From: Conchocele bisecta
Taxonomy: Eukaryota > Mollusca > Bivalvia > Lucinida > Thyasiridae
Assembly (NCBI GenBank): GCA_029237695.1
Contig: CM055265.1
Coordinates: 216,148,506 to 216,212,505 of the forward strand
Direction of reading: 5' to 3'
DNA: 64,000 nucleotides
In this document: one piece after another, positions 1 through 11,447 of the stretch
Position numbering within the stretch: position 1 is the first letter of the stretch
Layout of the letters: each line of letters starts with the position of its first letter
The notes under the pieces: generated by a model
Told to the model about the DNA's origin: nothing
Seen by the model: the letters and a program-made list of their open reading frames with translations, nothing else
Database searches by the model: none
Program-made: the position numbers and the translations under genes

Positions 1-67
1 GAATACGACTTCGGGTGTACTTCATCATTCTTGGCTTCAGCCAGCTTCTCATGGGCTGAACGTGATC
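1..67 (-). CDS. Downstream exon of the basic-protein gene (partial, cut by window edge)
   Basis: On the minus strand a pyrimidine-rich stretch ending in TTACAG (about 80 to 68) precedes an open segment reading SRSAHEKLAEAKNDEVHPKS in one frame. The exon begins with two bases (GA) that complete the single G left by the donor at 1654/1653, giving a Gly codon, so the splice phases match. The charged, helix-prone composition agrees with the preceding exon. No domain is recognisable in about 22 codons, and the exon continues beyond the window. The link to the 1654-3222 exon is inferred from phase and strand only. Confidence 0.5.
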
Positions 68-133
68 CTGTAAGCGTAAAATTTATGTTCTCGGTCTAAG
101 CTGGAACTTGGTATTTGCTAACAATGTGGTTAA

Positions 134-368
134 CCCTTTCACCCCTCATTAACTGGAATGGAAGGTGATGTTGATATTAATTTTGCAACCAATCCCATGG
201 TCACAAAATGATTTTCAGACAAGTCCATTTATGAAAAGGGGGTGTTTTTGTTCTCAAAAATATTAAAATTACTTGAAAAAAGTGCAGATCCTGATGAGAT
301 GGCTCTAACGAGATCTGGATCTACACTGTTTGCCAATACCACTATACAGGCATGTGGTGTTGAAAGGG
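134..368. repeat. TTAA-bounded MITE, family M2
   Basis: The element is bounded by TTAA at 130-133 and 369-372 and starts CCCTTTCACCCC, ending GTTGAAAGGG. It contains an internal inverted motif (GCAGATCCTGATGAG and its complement) shared by all family members. TTAA target sites and CCC termini are typical of piggyBac-derived MITEs. No coding capacity. Confidence 0.7.
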
Positions 369-372
369 TTAA

Positions 373-902
373 AGTCTAAAGTGAACGTGTTTAACGACCC
401 ACCAACAGCTGGGTCATATGGAGACGTGACCACAGTATAAAGTCTCATCCGACAGACCAGTGGGATGGAAATAATATGTAAGTATTTTTCTGCCTAGGGT
501 GAGGATTGAACTCTCAACCTCCGGTATTGAAGTGTAATGCCATATCCAATAGACCACGGCCCATCTCGTACAATGTGGTTAAATATTACTCCAAGTTTAG
601 AAACAAAAGTCAAATATATATATAATACAGAATTATGCAATGACTGATATACCATCAGTGAAAGGTCGCTATCCCACGAGAGAATGTCATAACACACAGG
701 GTGAACATTGTAGCTATCCCACAAGAGAAGGTCATACCACTTAATGTGAATATTTCTACACATATTCATATGATGAATTAAAGGGAAACAGAAAATGAAA
801 CCTTTCAGCACACAAATGCCCCCGGTGGCAGATTGGAGAAAATAGGGCAAACTTCTTAACTGGACATACGTATGGACATTGGTAAGTGAGACCCCTTAAC
901 CA
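373..902. other. Non-coding stretch with one diverged repeat fragment
   Basis: At about 390-560 there is a degraded relative of the dispersed 'GTTTAACGGCCTATCAACAG' family (here GTTTAACGACCCACCAACAG). The remainder is AT-rich, and the open frames in it are short and without coding character. No gene seen. Confidence 0.4.
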
Positions 903-906
903 TTAA

Positions 907-1111
907 CCCTTACTATGCTGAATTAAATGTTGTCGGCTGCTGGAAATGCTTTATTTTAAATATTTCTCGATAAAAACCTGTTTTGACAGCGCATGAGAAT
1001 CGTCTCCACTGGAGACGATTCTCATGTGCTGTCAAAACAGGTTTTTTGTTGAGAATTAAGGGGAAAATGAAAAACAGCAGACGACATTTTTCATCTCCCG
1101 CGTAGTGAGGG
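907..1111. repeat. TTAA-bounded palindromic MITE, family M1
   Basis: Bounded by TTAA at 903-906 and 1112-1115, with CCCTTA-type termini. The core (about 973-1047) is a near-perfect hairpin: AACCTGTTTTGACAGC pairs with GCTGTCAAAACAGGTT and the loop is GTCTCCACTGGAGAC. The same core recurs at 46175-46389, 52169-52376 and 63029-63260. Likely a piggyBac-type non-autonomous element. Confidence 0.75.
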
Positions 1112-1115
1112 TTAA

Positions 1116-1342
1116 ACACCATATACCAGTAGAGTGGTACTAGCAAAAAGTGTAGATCCAGATGAACAGGCTCATGACGAGCCGTCTCATCAGGATCTGC
1201 ACTTTTTGCAAACAATTTCCGTATTTTGAGAACAAAACACCCCCTTTTCATAAATGGACTAGTCTGAAAATCATTTTGTGTTGATTTGATTGGTCGGAAC
1301 AGTAATATATCAGTCCATTCCAGTTACTGAGGGGTGAAAGGG
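1116..1342. repeat. TTAA-bounded MITE, family M2, abutting M1
   Basis: Reverse orientation relative to the copy at 134-368. It shares the TTAA at 1112-1115 with the M1 element on its left and ends with GGGGTGAAAGGG before TTAA (1343-1346). Two unrelated TTAA elements back to back imply insertion of one at the target site of the other. Confidence 0.7.
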
Positions 1343-1653
1343 TTAACTTAATTGGTGCCAAACAAGGGAATGACCACACAAGAACAATGGGCTTGGGTGG
1401 TTATGAAATACAAATTGTTTTCTTCCGTCTGAGACCACACCTCTAACCACCTAAGACCTGAATGTGTGCCCGTACAGACACACAGTCCAAACAGTATATG
1501 CCTCCCGGCTCTACCGAGAGAGGGCATAAGAGAATGCAATCATTATATCCACAAAACCATTTTGGTCAGCAGAAAAAGAAGACTACACAGTGTATGGATA
1601 TCTGTGAAACCATTTTCGTCAGCTAATACAGAAAACAACATTGTGTATGGTAC

Positions 1654-3222
1654 CTTTGATCTTTTTATTGCCCTTATCCCTGGAGGTCATGCGCCGTACG
1701 CGTCCAATCAAACCCGTCTTTGTGTCGGCACTCTCCTTCACCTTCCAGTCCTTCTCGATGTGCTTCGTCTCGCGCTGCGTCACGATGTCCACAATCTCCG
1801 TCGAGTCCTCCGTGCGCAGGATCATGCGGCCATCCACCCCGGTGTGGTGCTGCCGTATGTGTTGATCCGTGTGTGTGTGTTTCTCTTCCACGACCGAGCC
1901 TGTCACTCCCCTTGGTGACATGTCTGCCTCGTCATTGCCTTTATCACTCTTATTCTTCTTTTTCTTTTGTTTCTTTTTCAGGTCCTTCTGTCTCGTGGTA
2001 AATGTCTCGCTCTGCTCGTCATCTGGGGAGCTTCTACCCTTCTTCATTTTGAACAGGACACTGATCCTTTTTTGGGCTTTCTTGAACATCGACTTCTTCT
2101 TCTTGCCATGTGTGGCGCTATCAGGTTCCGCTTCTGATTCGCTTGATGAAGTACTCGACTTTTCATGCGCATGAGCCGAGATAAGATGGATGATTTTGTG
2201 GGAGACGATGACGATCTGTCTCGAAAATCTCCTTCCGAATATGTATCTCTGTCTCCGTTACTATAGGTGTATGTATCTATATCTAAAGTATCTGGTGGTT
2301 TACGGCGTTTTTTCGGACTTGTTTGTTTTCGCGAACCGAGATCTGTGGAAACTGATAAAGAATCCGATGACTGCGGCAATGATTTACTGTTGTCCGTGGA
2401 CATGGTCGATGAGCGATCATATGTGTATGGAACTGATACAACCTTCTCCGACGACCCCTCAGATTCGGTGTATGGGGTGCAGGAGGTGGGGGGTGGCGGG
2501 GGAACCCTCGCCTGCTTCGGTCTGTATGGCTTGTCAACAGAGACATCATACAGCGTGCATGGAGGATCAGACTTTGAGTGGCCATGATGGATTTCCAACT
2601 CAGAAATATTGCTACCGCCAAGAAATAATTCCCTGTAGTCAGAAGGCAGACTGTCGGCTTTCTGATCATTTTCGTCGTCGTCAGCGTATGGTATGGAGTC
2701 CTGCGCCTGGTAAACCACTGGCAGCTTTGGTACAGTACCAGAAGTTGGAGATGTTGAGCTATCCCCACTTGGCGACGTCTCAGTCCTGATGTTTAACTCA
2801 ACATAACGCTGGTACCCGTTATCTGGTGACTGGATCTCATGATCTCGTGACTGGAGCCTACGGTTTGGTCGGTGGGACCCATGTTCTGGTTTTCGGGGCC
2901 TACGATCTGGGGACTCAACCTGAATGTTTTTCTGAGCGAGTTGATATTGAAGAAACTCTTCCAAAATGTGTGCTGCCTCTGCACGCACCTCTTGTATTGT
3001 ACAAGTTTTCTTGTGCCGACGCCTCTTTCTACGATATATGTCCACTCTATTCGGTCTGTTACTTCTGGGAGACAGGCGAACATCTGCCATATTGCTTCCC
3101 TCATCCTTCCCACGTCTCGACTGTGGTGTAGCTGTATCAGACATCGTCTCCACCAAACGTTCGCCATTTCCCTCCACCTCTACCGCCCTGGAGGCGGCAC
3201 CCTGGTCATCCACAGTAGTCAT
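1654..3222 (-). CDS. Basic, low-complexity protein of unknown function; large exon with one frame shift
   Basis: Minus-strand coding begins at the ATG at 3222 (AGAAATGA context). The first frame runs 392 codons to 2044 and the frame from 2089 down to 1654 continues the same composition. In the region about 2170-2090 the second frame reads Ser/Glu-rich then Lys-rich sequence that fits better than the tail of the first frame, so a single-base shift near 2165 is likely. Features seen are an Arg/Lys block (RRKRRRHKK, about residue 65), Pro/Ser-rich disordered stretches, PPPPP (about residue 245), and a Lys-rich segment followed by a helical charged C-terminal part. The exon ends at AAAG/GTACC (donor 1653-1652), phase 1, matching the exon at 1-67. 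No known domain is recognised; the basic runs suggest a nuclear or cytoskeleton-associated protein, which is inference. Confidence 0.6.
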
Positions 3223-3284
3223 TTCTCAGGCTACAACTTGAAATGGAGAGTTATAGCATGTCGTACAACCCATCTAGATACGAA

Positions 3285-3520
3285 CCCTAAATAACTGGAA
3301 TCGACTTTGATATGTTAATTTTAGGACCAATCCAATCGTCACAAATTTTTTTTCAGACTAGTCCATTTATAAGAACGGGGTGTTTTTTTCCTAAAAAGTA
3401 TGAAAATTATTTGCAGTGCAGATCCTGATGAGATGGCTTGTTACGAGCCGGCTCAACTGGATATACGCTGTTTGCAAACACTGCTAAAGAGGCCTGTAGT
3501 GTTGAAAGGGCTAGTCAATA
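3285..3520. repeat. Degraded M2-family MITE
   Basis: TAACTGGAATCGA, TTTTCAGACTAGTCC, GCAGATCCTGATGAGATGGC and GTGTTGAAAGGG occur in the order seen in intact M2 copies, but the TTAA ends are lost. Confidence 0.55.
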
Positions 3521-3825
3521 TGCAGAAATGGGGCCAGTCTCGTTGTGAGTGCACGACTGTCTTGATAAACAGTCATGATGGCATTCTCTTTCAAATGTAG
3601 CATTTTCCTGTTTGAAAAAAAGTGATAAAATATCAAATTCAGTTTAATTTACACATTTTTAAACAAAATAACTTGTGGAATATTTTAGCATGTACATGCA
3701 TTTATATACATGTAGTAGTTGTGCACTATTTTAAGCTTTTATTGTTTATAGAATTAACATGATTATCATTTCAATTGACAAAATTCATTTGAACTTTTAA
3801 AAACCTGGCAATTAATATTATGGGC

Positions 3826-4330
3826 CAATGTTAGGCTTTTTGAAAGGTTCTGTCGGTGATCTGTTGGAGAAAAGGTCCGACACAACTGGGTGGACTGGCA
3901 CATCAATCTCATTGTCAGGACATCTTTCAGTAGCAGACACCTGTTTACTACTGTCTGTTTCACGAAACCGGCCCAATTTTTACGGCCATATAAACAATGC
4001 AAAAACAATATTTTTTGGATAATATTAAATTTTATCAAAATTTAAGAATGAGCCTTCTTTTTATTTCGTCAAATATTTATATTTTATGAAAAAATGATTT
4101 GTTTATGGGAATTTAACATGGGGGAATTTTTGGAATTTGCCTCCGAAAACTGGCTAGATAGCTTGGCAATGATCTAACTAAGAAAACAAAAGTTAACTTT
4201 TGAAAATCGGTCCAAAAGAAATTTTCCTTTAATTTAATATTATCAAAATAAATATTGTTTTTGCATTGTTTATATAGTCGTAAAATTTGGGCAGCTTTCA
4301 TGAAACAGACAGTAATGAAATCGGTCAAGA
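3826..4330. repeat. Inverted-repeat element
   Basis: Segments near 3945-4020 (GTCTGTTTCACGAAACCGG ... TATAAACAATGCAAAAACAA) recur as the reverse complement near 4240-4318 with divergence. A third partial copy lies next to the assembly gap at 58530-58600. Probably an old foldback element; no coding capacity. Confidence 0.5.
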
Positions 4331-4514
4331 GTAATTGATGTATCGCTATTGTGATTCATTTTAGTTATTCGGTGTGCGAAAGTCGCCTGTAAGAAGCCAT
4401 GTACACTTATTCTAAGTATTGTTGGAAACAAGCAGACTTGGGGAAAATTTAGTGAGCCAGGCATGTTTCCGAGATTGTGGCTATTATTTTGGTCAATTTA
4501 AGGGAGTAATTTAA

Positions 4515-4749
4515 CTCTTTGCATGATAGCGGTGAAAATATCCGCCAAACAAATTATGAGATAATTTTTATTTCTCTCTGTAAATATGTCTTGGAATTTC
4601 ATTAGAATGAGTCCTCAGGACTCAAATTATAATGAAATTCCAAGACATATTCATGATATTTACAAGGAGAAATAAAAGAAAATATGATAATTTTTTGTCC
4701 GCTATTTTTGAACTATTTATAGCCCACAAGTTTCCCAGCATGCAAAGAG
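4515..4749. repeat. TTAA-bounded palindromic MITE, family M3
   Basis: TTAA at 4511-4514 and 4750-4753 flank inverted termini CTCTTTGCATG / CATGCAAAGAG. The centre is a hairpin (TGTCTTGGAATTTCATTA pairs with its complement around GAGTCCTCAGGACTC). This is a third family with TTAA target choice. Confidence 0.75.
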
Positions 4750-5253
4750 TTAAGTCCCAATTCCTGTTAATGAAAGCACCGAGGCCCATCCAGCAATTCC
4801 AGTGCCGCCAATAGTGAAGTGTACTGTATATAGAAACATTGAAAAGTTATACGAGACGCAGCCTGGATTATAGGTTACACGCATGTATAAGTTCAGTATA
4901 TTCAGATTTTCCGCATTTATTTTGCAATACCATGAAGTAAATCTCGCTTGTCGTTACTTGTTGTTGTTGTTGTAGACGACAAACAGCAACCGGTGTCAAA
5001 GTCAATAAATCACCTACATGTAGTTACGTGGGCCAGGTGTAAATGGCCACTGCTGTATGTTGCGGTCATACAGCAGACAGATTTGTATCAGATAGCTTAA
5101 CTTGACAGGTCGGCCATATATGGGCCCATATTGTCTGTCAAGCACATCAACATGGCTCAAATCAATCAATATGTTGGCGAGTTGCGACAAAGGTAAAAAA
5201 AAAAGTAAATACTCTTCGAAAGCTAGTCATGGTGACTGGAAATAATCTAAGAA

Positions 5254-6447
5254 AACAAAGATTAGATTTTGAAAATCGGTACAGAATTTGCTACGTTAAT
5301 AATTTGATACATTTGATATGAGATTTATGAAACGAGTCGCTCACAATTTGTGCATAAAATTGATGACGAGTTTCATAAATCTCATCAAATGGAAACACGT
5401 TTGAGATTCTGTTTATAACATGGCTTCACACTCCACATAGCATAAAACTTGGAGATATCAGCGTTCTGCCTCAGTGAGAAGACACCATTGACTATTTTTG
5501 CATCTAGTTGAAACTATTCACAAAATAAAAATAGTTTTAATTCTAGCAACAAACTAGGGATGTCATTTGGAACGTCTTCATTTTGTTTGTTTGGCATATG
5601 TTGCGCATAATACGAATACGTAATTAGAGTGACGCAGCCAGCCATCACATTTGCTGCAGGTGTAATTGCATGTGTCATATCACTTTTATGAAATGGGTTA
5701 GAGCACGTCATAACAAGGTTTTGTTTGTTTGTTTTTGGTTTATTAGTGTTTAACGGCCTATCAACAGCTAAGGTCATGTAAGGCTGGGCAAACGGGATCA
5801 ATCCCGTTTTAACCTGCCTCATTGGGGGGAAAATCCCAAAATCAGAACGGAACAAAGATTAGATTTTGAAAATCGGTACAGAATTTGCTACGTTAATAAT
5901 TTGATACATTTGATATGAGATTTATGAAACGAGTCGCTCACAATTTGTGCATAAAAATGATGACGAGTTTCATAAATCTCATCAAATGGAAACACGTTTG
6001 AGATTCTGTTTATAACATGGCTTCACACTCCACATAGCATAAAACTTGGAGATATCAGCGTTCTGCCTCAGTGAGAAGACACCATTGACTATTTTTGCAT
6101 CTAGTTGAAACTATTCACAAATAAAAATAGTTTTAATTCTAGCAACAAACTAGGGATGTCATTTGGAACGTCTTCATTTTGTTTGTTTGGCATATGTTAG
6201 CGCATAATACGAATACGTAATTAGAGTGACGCAGCCAGCCATCACATTTGCTGCAGGTGTAATTGCATGTGTCATATCACTTTTATGAAATGGGTTAGAG
6301 CACGTCATAACAAGGTTTTGTTTGTTTGTTTTTGGTTTATTAGTGTTTAACGGCCTATCAACAGCCAAGGTCATGTAAGGCTGGGCAAACGGGATCAATC
6401 CCGTTTTAACCTGCCTCATTGGGGGGAAAATCCCAAAATCAGAACGG
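5254..6447. repeat. Tandem duplication, two 597 bp units
   Basis: Unit 1 (5254-5850) and unit 2 (5851-6447) are almost identical, differing by a few single-base changes. Each carries a hairpin (GATATGAGATTTATGAAACG with its near complement about 50 bp on) and a copy of the dispersed GTTTAACGGCCTATCAACAG repeat at its right end. The high identity indicates a recent duplication or an assembly duplication. Confidence 0.85.
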
Positions 6448-7770
6448 AATATTTACATTGAGAAAAATTATATTTAGCCCCGACATCAGGCGATGTTTGT
6501 AATGTCACGACGTCGCACCTTTTTGCGCCATATTTCTATGACGTTATCCATGTACCAATACACTTATATAACTTTCATTCATTCGGCTTATATTTAAGGG
6601 TGGGACTTGGCTCGAACACCGTCCATACCCGGGATATATAGCCCAGTAAAGAAGCTAGCCGATGGTCGTCGGTCTGGTTTATATTTCCGAATTTTGATAA
6701 ATTTTGCATTTATTCAGGCTCCAAAAATGTTCACCAAATATAGTAGAATCTATGCAGGTATGGTAACCTAGTATAATTTGAGGCCTCCTATAGCACCTAT
6801 CAGCTTATCGGTGTGTGATATAGTATGGCTGGGTATCGATTAGAGATGATTGAGGGGAACCCAGACTAGTTTACGTGTATTGTGCACTTTGAGTGACATA
6901 CTACGGACTGGTAAAATGAAATTAAGTGGCGAAAATACTATCCGAGTCACTAATGTTTAGCGAGTTTGCTCTACATAATTAACTTAGTCCTAATCCTACC
7001 TAATCACCATCGAGAAGAGGAGAAGAAGAAAGTGAATTCCGACGGTATGGTATTTGACGTGCCACCCTCACCCTATCTTAGTGTGCTGCATCAGAATGCT
7101 ATATTAACCTCTCATGATAACCGTGATTGCTGATTTTGTGTTGCTAATTGTTTTTTTAATATATATTTGTTTTTGTTATTTACTAGTATTTATTTAATTT
7201 TTAATCACCTACCACACTGTCAGATTTTGGCCGAAAATAGACTAATAAACATTCAATCGTTAGATTTTTGTCTATATTGGAGTAATGCAGATTGTCAATT
7301 TCACTTATATAACTATGTTCTTGAGAAATACATGTATAAAGAATCTGCAGTATGACAAATACATTATTGTGATTCTACACAGTTAAAATTATGTCAATTT
7401 GACCGTCTGAATCTATATTCAATGGAGACGTGGTTACAGGCACGTGTTACCGGCGGTACCGTTTTGTCTAACTAATGTTCCCACCAGAGACCGTTTGTAC
7501 AAACAACAGTGCAATTGACCAAAGATCTTTCACCTGGGACACCACCTAATTCATAAAATATATACTAAGATATATTTATTACGCGTTTTTGTCAATTGAT
7601 ATACAAAAGGTAGAATGGCGAAACCTGAACTTGGCAATCTCATAATCTGACATTACTGAAATTATGCATGCCATTCCGTCTGAAAAGGAGTAGTTATTAG
7701 TTACAGTCAATACAGTGACGTAAGTGTGGACAATATGAAACTTAGATGTTTCGCCCATATAGGTACCACC
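6448..7770. other. Non-coding stretch
   Basis: It starts with the tail of the GTTTAACGGCC repeat family (to about 6490). The rest is AT-rich single-copy-looking sequence. I see no exon with convincing splice sites and no RNA gene. Confidence 0.4.
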
Positions 7771-7771
7771 C

Positions 7772-7884
7772 AGAGCTCCAGTTAAGGTGCGTAATTTTAC
7801 CAACTTGGGGTGAAATTTTGTTATTTCTTCATCAAAAATGGCAAGTTGGGAGTTACCTCCAAATTACGCACCTTAACTGGAGAT
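7772..7884. repeat. Short foldback MITE
   Basis: CTCCAGTTAAGGTGCGTAA on the left is the reverse complement of TTACGCACCTTAACTGGAG on the right, about 110 bp overall. A related copy, AGCTCCAGTTAAGGTGCGTA, starts near 55698. Confidence 0.7.
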
Positions 7885-8149
7885 CTGGTACCACCTATTA
7901 CATATTATATCAAAACAACTTAAAGCTACTAACTCTACCTAACCCATGTGCGCTGTGATGGTGCATCGACAAATAAGCGGCGGTCCCCTGTTTTTGAAAC
8001 TGTTACAAAAACTTTCAAATAAATAAACAGACAGACGGACGGACATACGATCAGTAGCGAGGGTAATTGTATTAATGTGGAAGGATATATGGTTACCAAG
8101 TAATGCATGTGTGTAATATGAAGATATTAGCTGAAGGCAAACAGTTGTC

Positions 8150-8725
8150 AATGATTCGTGCCCCTAAGCACATACATTCATATTGTGTGTTATATTCTGA
8201 TTAATTCCAGAAAATGTATACATCAACATGAAGTTCAAACACTTGACTATGAGTGAACATAAGGAATTCACCAAAATTGTTGTTTATGCAAGTCTTATCA
8301 TCCCTAGAAATAACCCACCCAAGTCACCCAATTGATCTTGAAACTTCTCATCAGGTTCGTGCCCTACAACTTTTTGCACATTTGAGTGACATTCCTTTAT
8401 CACACATACATACAATAAAGAAGTGTTGCTGACTAGATGCATCAAATTTAAATATGGTGAAGTCCAGATTCACCTAGAGATCACCATATATCACATTTTA
8501 TGCATAATTTGCGAACAGACCCTCTTCAGATTAAGGAAATATATAGAAAAATCACAAAATATGTGGTAAATCACAATTGTATGTAACTGTAACTTAGAAA
8601 ACCTAAGGAAACAACTTAAAATACCTTTTTAAAATAATTTTCAATTTACAATTAGAATATGCTTATTCACTTGTTTACTCGGGGCACGAATTCATGAGAA
8701 TTGGGGCTATAGTATAGGTGATTTG
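8150..8725 (+). repeat. Dispersed element, partner of 42634-43788
   Basis: About 550 bp (GATTCGTGCCCCTAAGCAC to GAATTCATGAGAATTGGGGC) matches the reverse complement of the interior of the larger inverted-repeat element near 42750-43290 with a few percent divergence. This copy lacks that copy's long hairpin insertion and outer inverted repeats. Confidence 0.7.
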
Positions 8726-10560
8726 AAAAACTTACAAAAACTTTCAAAAGATAAACGGACAGACAGACAGACAGATGGACAGGGCGAAACCTAGGGCACA
8801 GGGGTCTAATAATATTCAGACTCTCTAAATGGCAAGCTCTAGACACAGACAGATTATACAGGTCTTTAATACTTCAAATGACATATATACGAACATGAGT
8901 AAGGCAAGGAAATGAGTTAAATAATTTACATATCAGTCATTTTATTTCAGACATTTGGATCGATTAAAGGCAAAGACCAGCTATACAAGGGTCATACCAT
9001 GCAGTTAGCCGGACAATCAGTTTATCAAACAAATGAAAATATGTGTTAATTAAGCGCATTCGTTTGATCCGAATTTGCAACGAACACATCTAAGTCACGC
9101 AGGTGCTTGCTGTTTCCATGCCAGTGTGAAGAATATAACGTACGCCAACATTTTAGTAAAATTTGCTAAAAACATTCCACAACTCTGTCCACAAGTTGTT
9201 TACAACGTCAAGTCGCACGGGTGCTCAATAGAGTGCGCCCATTACGTCATCACAGAGTTGTTCTATACATACAATAAATTCTATAAATAAAGTGTTTTCC
9301 ACAATGCTGTTTACACTGGTTTAAAGGCGATATTATATGATTTCAATGCGAGAAATAGCAGTTACAAGACGATTGCACGTTTGTCCGGATGAATGATTGT
9401 CAAATGTAATTTTGGGGTAATATTACGGCTGATGACCTGACCCGACCCAATTCCAAGTCAGAAAGATGGCACATTTTGCTAAAAAAATTAGCCTACATAC
9501 GTTGAGAAAGCAAGAACCGAGGATTGTTCTGTGAACATGTTATGACCGTAGCAGCTATTTTAAGAAAAATATCGTAAGACAACTGCCACTTTTGTCCGAT
9601 AATCTGGAGGATCCCTGTACACATAATTGATACCAAGATATATAAATTAATCACGGCAATGTGGTCTTAATTAATACCTTCACATCCATATATTTAGCAT
9701 TTCTCTGATTAGATCAGCACACTTTGCCTTTGTTTTGGTTCTTCATGATTTGTTGTTGTTGTACTCGAGTAGTTGCAGCCACTGACTTTTCGGCTCCATG
9801 TCCCCGTCTTCGGCAACTCGGACAGCAAGCATTTATCTGTAACGTGACAAGTGTAACTGCATGACATGTAGTTGGAACATGACACTAGGCAAGTGTTGCT
9901 GCACATTTTCCGCAATGTAATTAGAGGTAATTTACTCAGAACTGCAGACTGTGAAACAGTTTTCTAACTTATTATAAAATAAGTTTGAATTACAAACATA
10001 ATTTTTTTTTGGTGTGTATGTAACTTTTTTAAGCCAGACGCCTATATTTGTTATTATATGAATACCGGTAAGCAATAAAAAATGGTCCCGTTAGGATTTA
10101 CGTTGGAACCTCTCAAACGTGTGCACATACCTCTGGCGTGTCCCATTTTGATAGGTTCCACTGTAACACATAAACAATTATAGTGAACCCTCTAAATTAG
10201 ACACACAGCTGTATCAAGGGTGTCCTAATTACACATAGAAAGTGATAAAGACAGATAGTAAAATAATATAATTGTAAATTTGTATTTCTGAACCAAATTG
10301 TACTGTCAACGACAACTGAAAATAATCTAGGTTTGGTCAATTTTGGTTATACCATTGAATAAATAGTGCAAATGGTGGTATTTGTGCAATTGATGATGAA
10401 TAATTTAATTTATTTAAATTAATTCAACTAGTGTTTAGAATAGATAGAACAGAGAAACGTCCAATAGCTGGTATATCATTAATAGTTCACAACTAAAAAT
10501 CAGTAAATTAAGTTCTCACCACACAAGTCACTTAATTAGCCCCATTCACTAAAAGTAATA
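8726..10560. other. Non-coding AT-rich stretch
   Basis: Contains a short (GACA)n-like run near 8757-8780. Otherwise I see no gene, RNA or clear repeat. Confidence 0.35.
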
Positions 10561-10564
10561 GGAT

Positions 10565-10820
10565 TAGTATTGTTTTGTTTTGTTTTGTTGGGGTTTAACG
10601 GCCTATCAACAGATAAGGTCATTTAAGGCCGGGTCAATGTGTTTAGTACTAAATCCCATATATTACCTGTACAAATAACTGAATATTTACAATAAAAAAA
10701 TAATATATTCAGCCCTGACATCAGAATAATCCTGATCTGATGCCAGGTCCTTGCCACACCATTTCTACATTTAAAACTACCATTATGAGTGTCGAATTTG
10801 TCATGTTTCATTACTGAATT
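10565..10820 (+). repeat. Dispersed repeat R1 (GTTTAACGGCCTATCAACAG family)
   Basis: (TTTTG)n is followed by GGTTTAACGGCCTATCAACA, then GGTCATTTAAGGCCGGGTCA and GCCCTGACATCAGAATAATC. The same block order occurs at 5735-5850, 6330-6490, 24105-24420, 27735-27860 and 55800-55940, and in reverse at about 23350-23466. The terminal structure is unclear, so the class (SINE or MITE) is not assigned. Confidence 0.65.
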
Positions 10821-10864
10821 TTACCGAATTAGCACATGTAAACTAAAGAATAAAGCACGCAGTC

Positions 10865-11127
10865 AGTAGTATATAGGGAGTCACTTCGTTACCGCGACCC
10901 AGGGTAAGAGAATTAACCCAAGCCTGGCACACCAAGAGGGTAAAATTGGGACATAATTTCCCTTAATTAAGCATGAAAAAACTACCTCCCACCTATAACA
11001 GAGGTTATCATAAATGTATGACAAAATTATGAGAAAAAATATTTGAACTCCTATTGAACAAAGTAAACATAATATTTAAATATAATTAAATTTTCCAACC
11101 TTGGGAAAGTATATTTTACTAATATAT
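10865..11127 (+). repeat. Left terminal inverted repeat
   Basis: Matches the reverse complement of the right end at about 21925-22187 with only a few substitutions (for example in the ATATTTNTTCTCATAA region). The outer tip is AGTAGTATATAGGG. Host sequence outside the two ends is unrelated apart from CAGTC. Confidence 0.9.
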
Positions 11128-11200
11128 AAGAAGCAAAAAAAATGTCACACGCCAAACAAAAAATATCACAAAAAGTTATGAAAACGGCAAACCCTAAATT

Positions 11201-11447
11201 TATAAGAGTGTAAAAATCCCGCCGGCAACCCTGTTTTCGACAACCACAATCTAGAGAAAACCAAAGCAAGCGTTTCTAGCACCAAAATCTAGATGTTTGT
11301 AGTACATTTTCCGTCTACGATGGTCTCGATAGAATCTTCCGAATAGTTTTCCAACAGTACCAAAAATTGCCAAAAATTGTCGATATGTTCTCGAACAACC
11401 AATTGAACATATGTTGTTGTACATGTACTCAACAACAAAGTTTCGAC
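11201..11447 (+). promoter_or_regulatory. Leader preceding ORF1 (TATA-like box)
   Basis: TATAAGAGTGTAAAAATCCC at 11201-11220 stands about 230 bp before the ORF1 ATG and is repeated at the same distance before each ORF1 copy (14063, 16925 and, on the minus strand, about 21925). A short upstream in-frame extension with its own ATG (11367) exists, so the start is not certain. The promoter role is inferred from position and conservation only. Confidence 0.3.

Noticed and set aside
280..300. CTGATGAG resembling a hammerhead ribozyme core in M2 MITEs
   Set aside because: The required GAAA and stem arrangement are absent; the string is part of the MITE hairpin.
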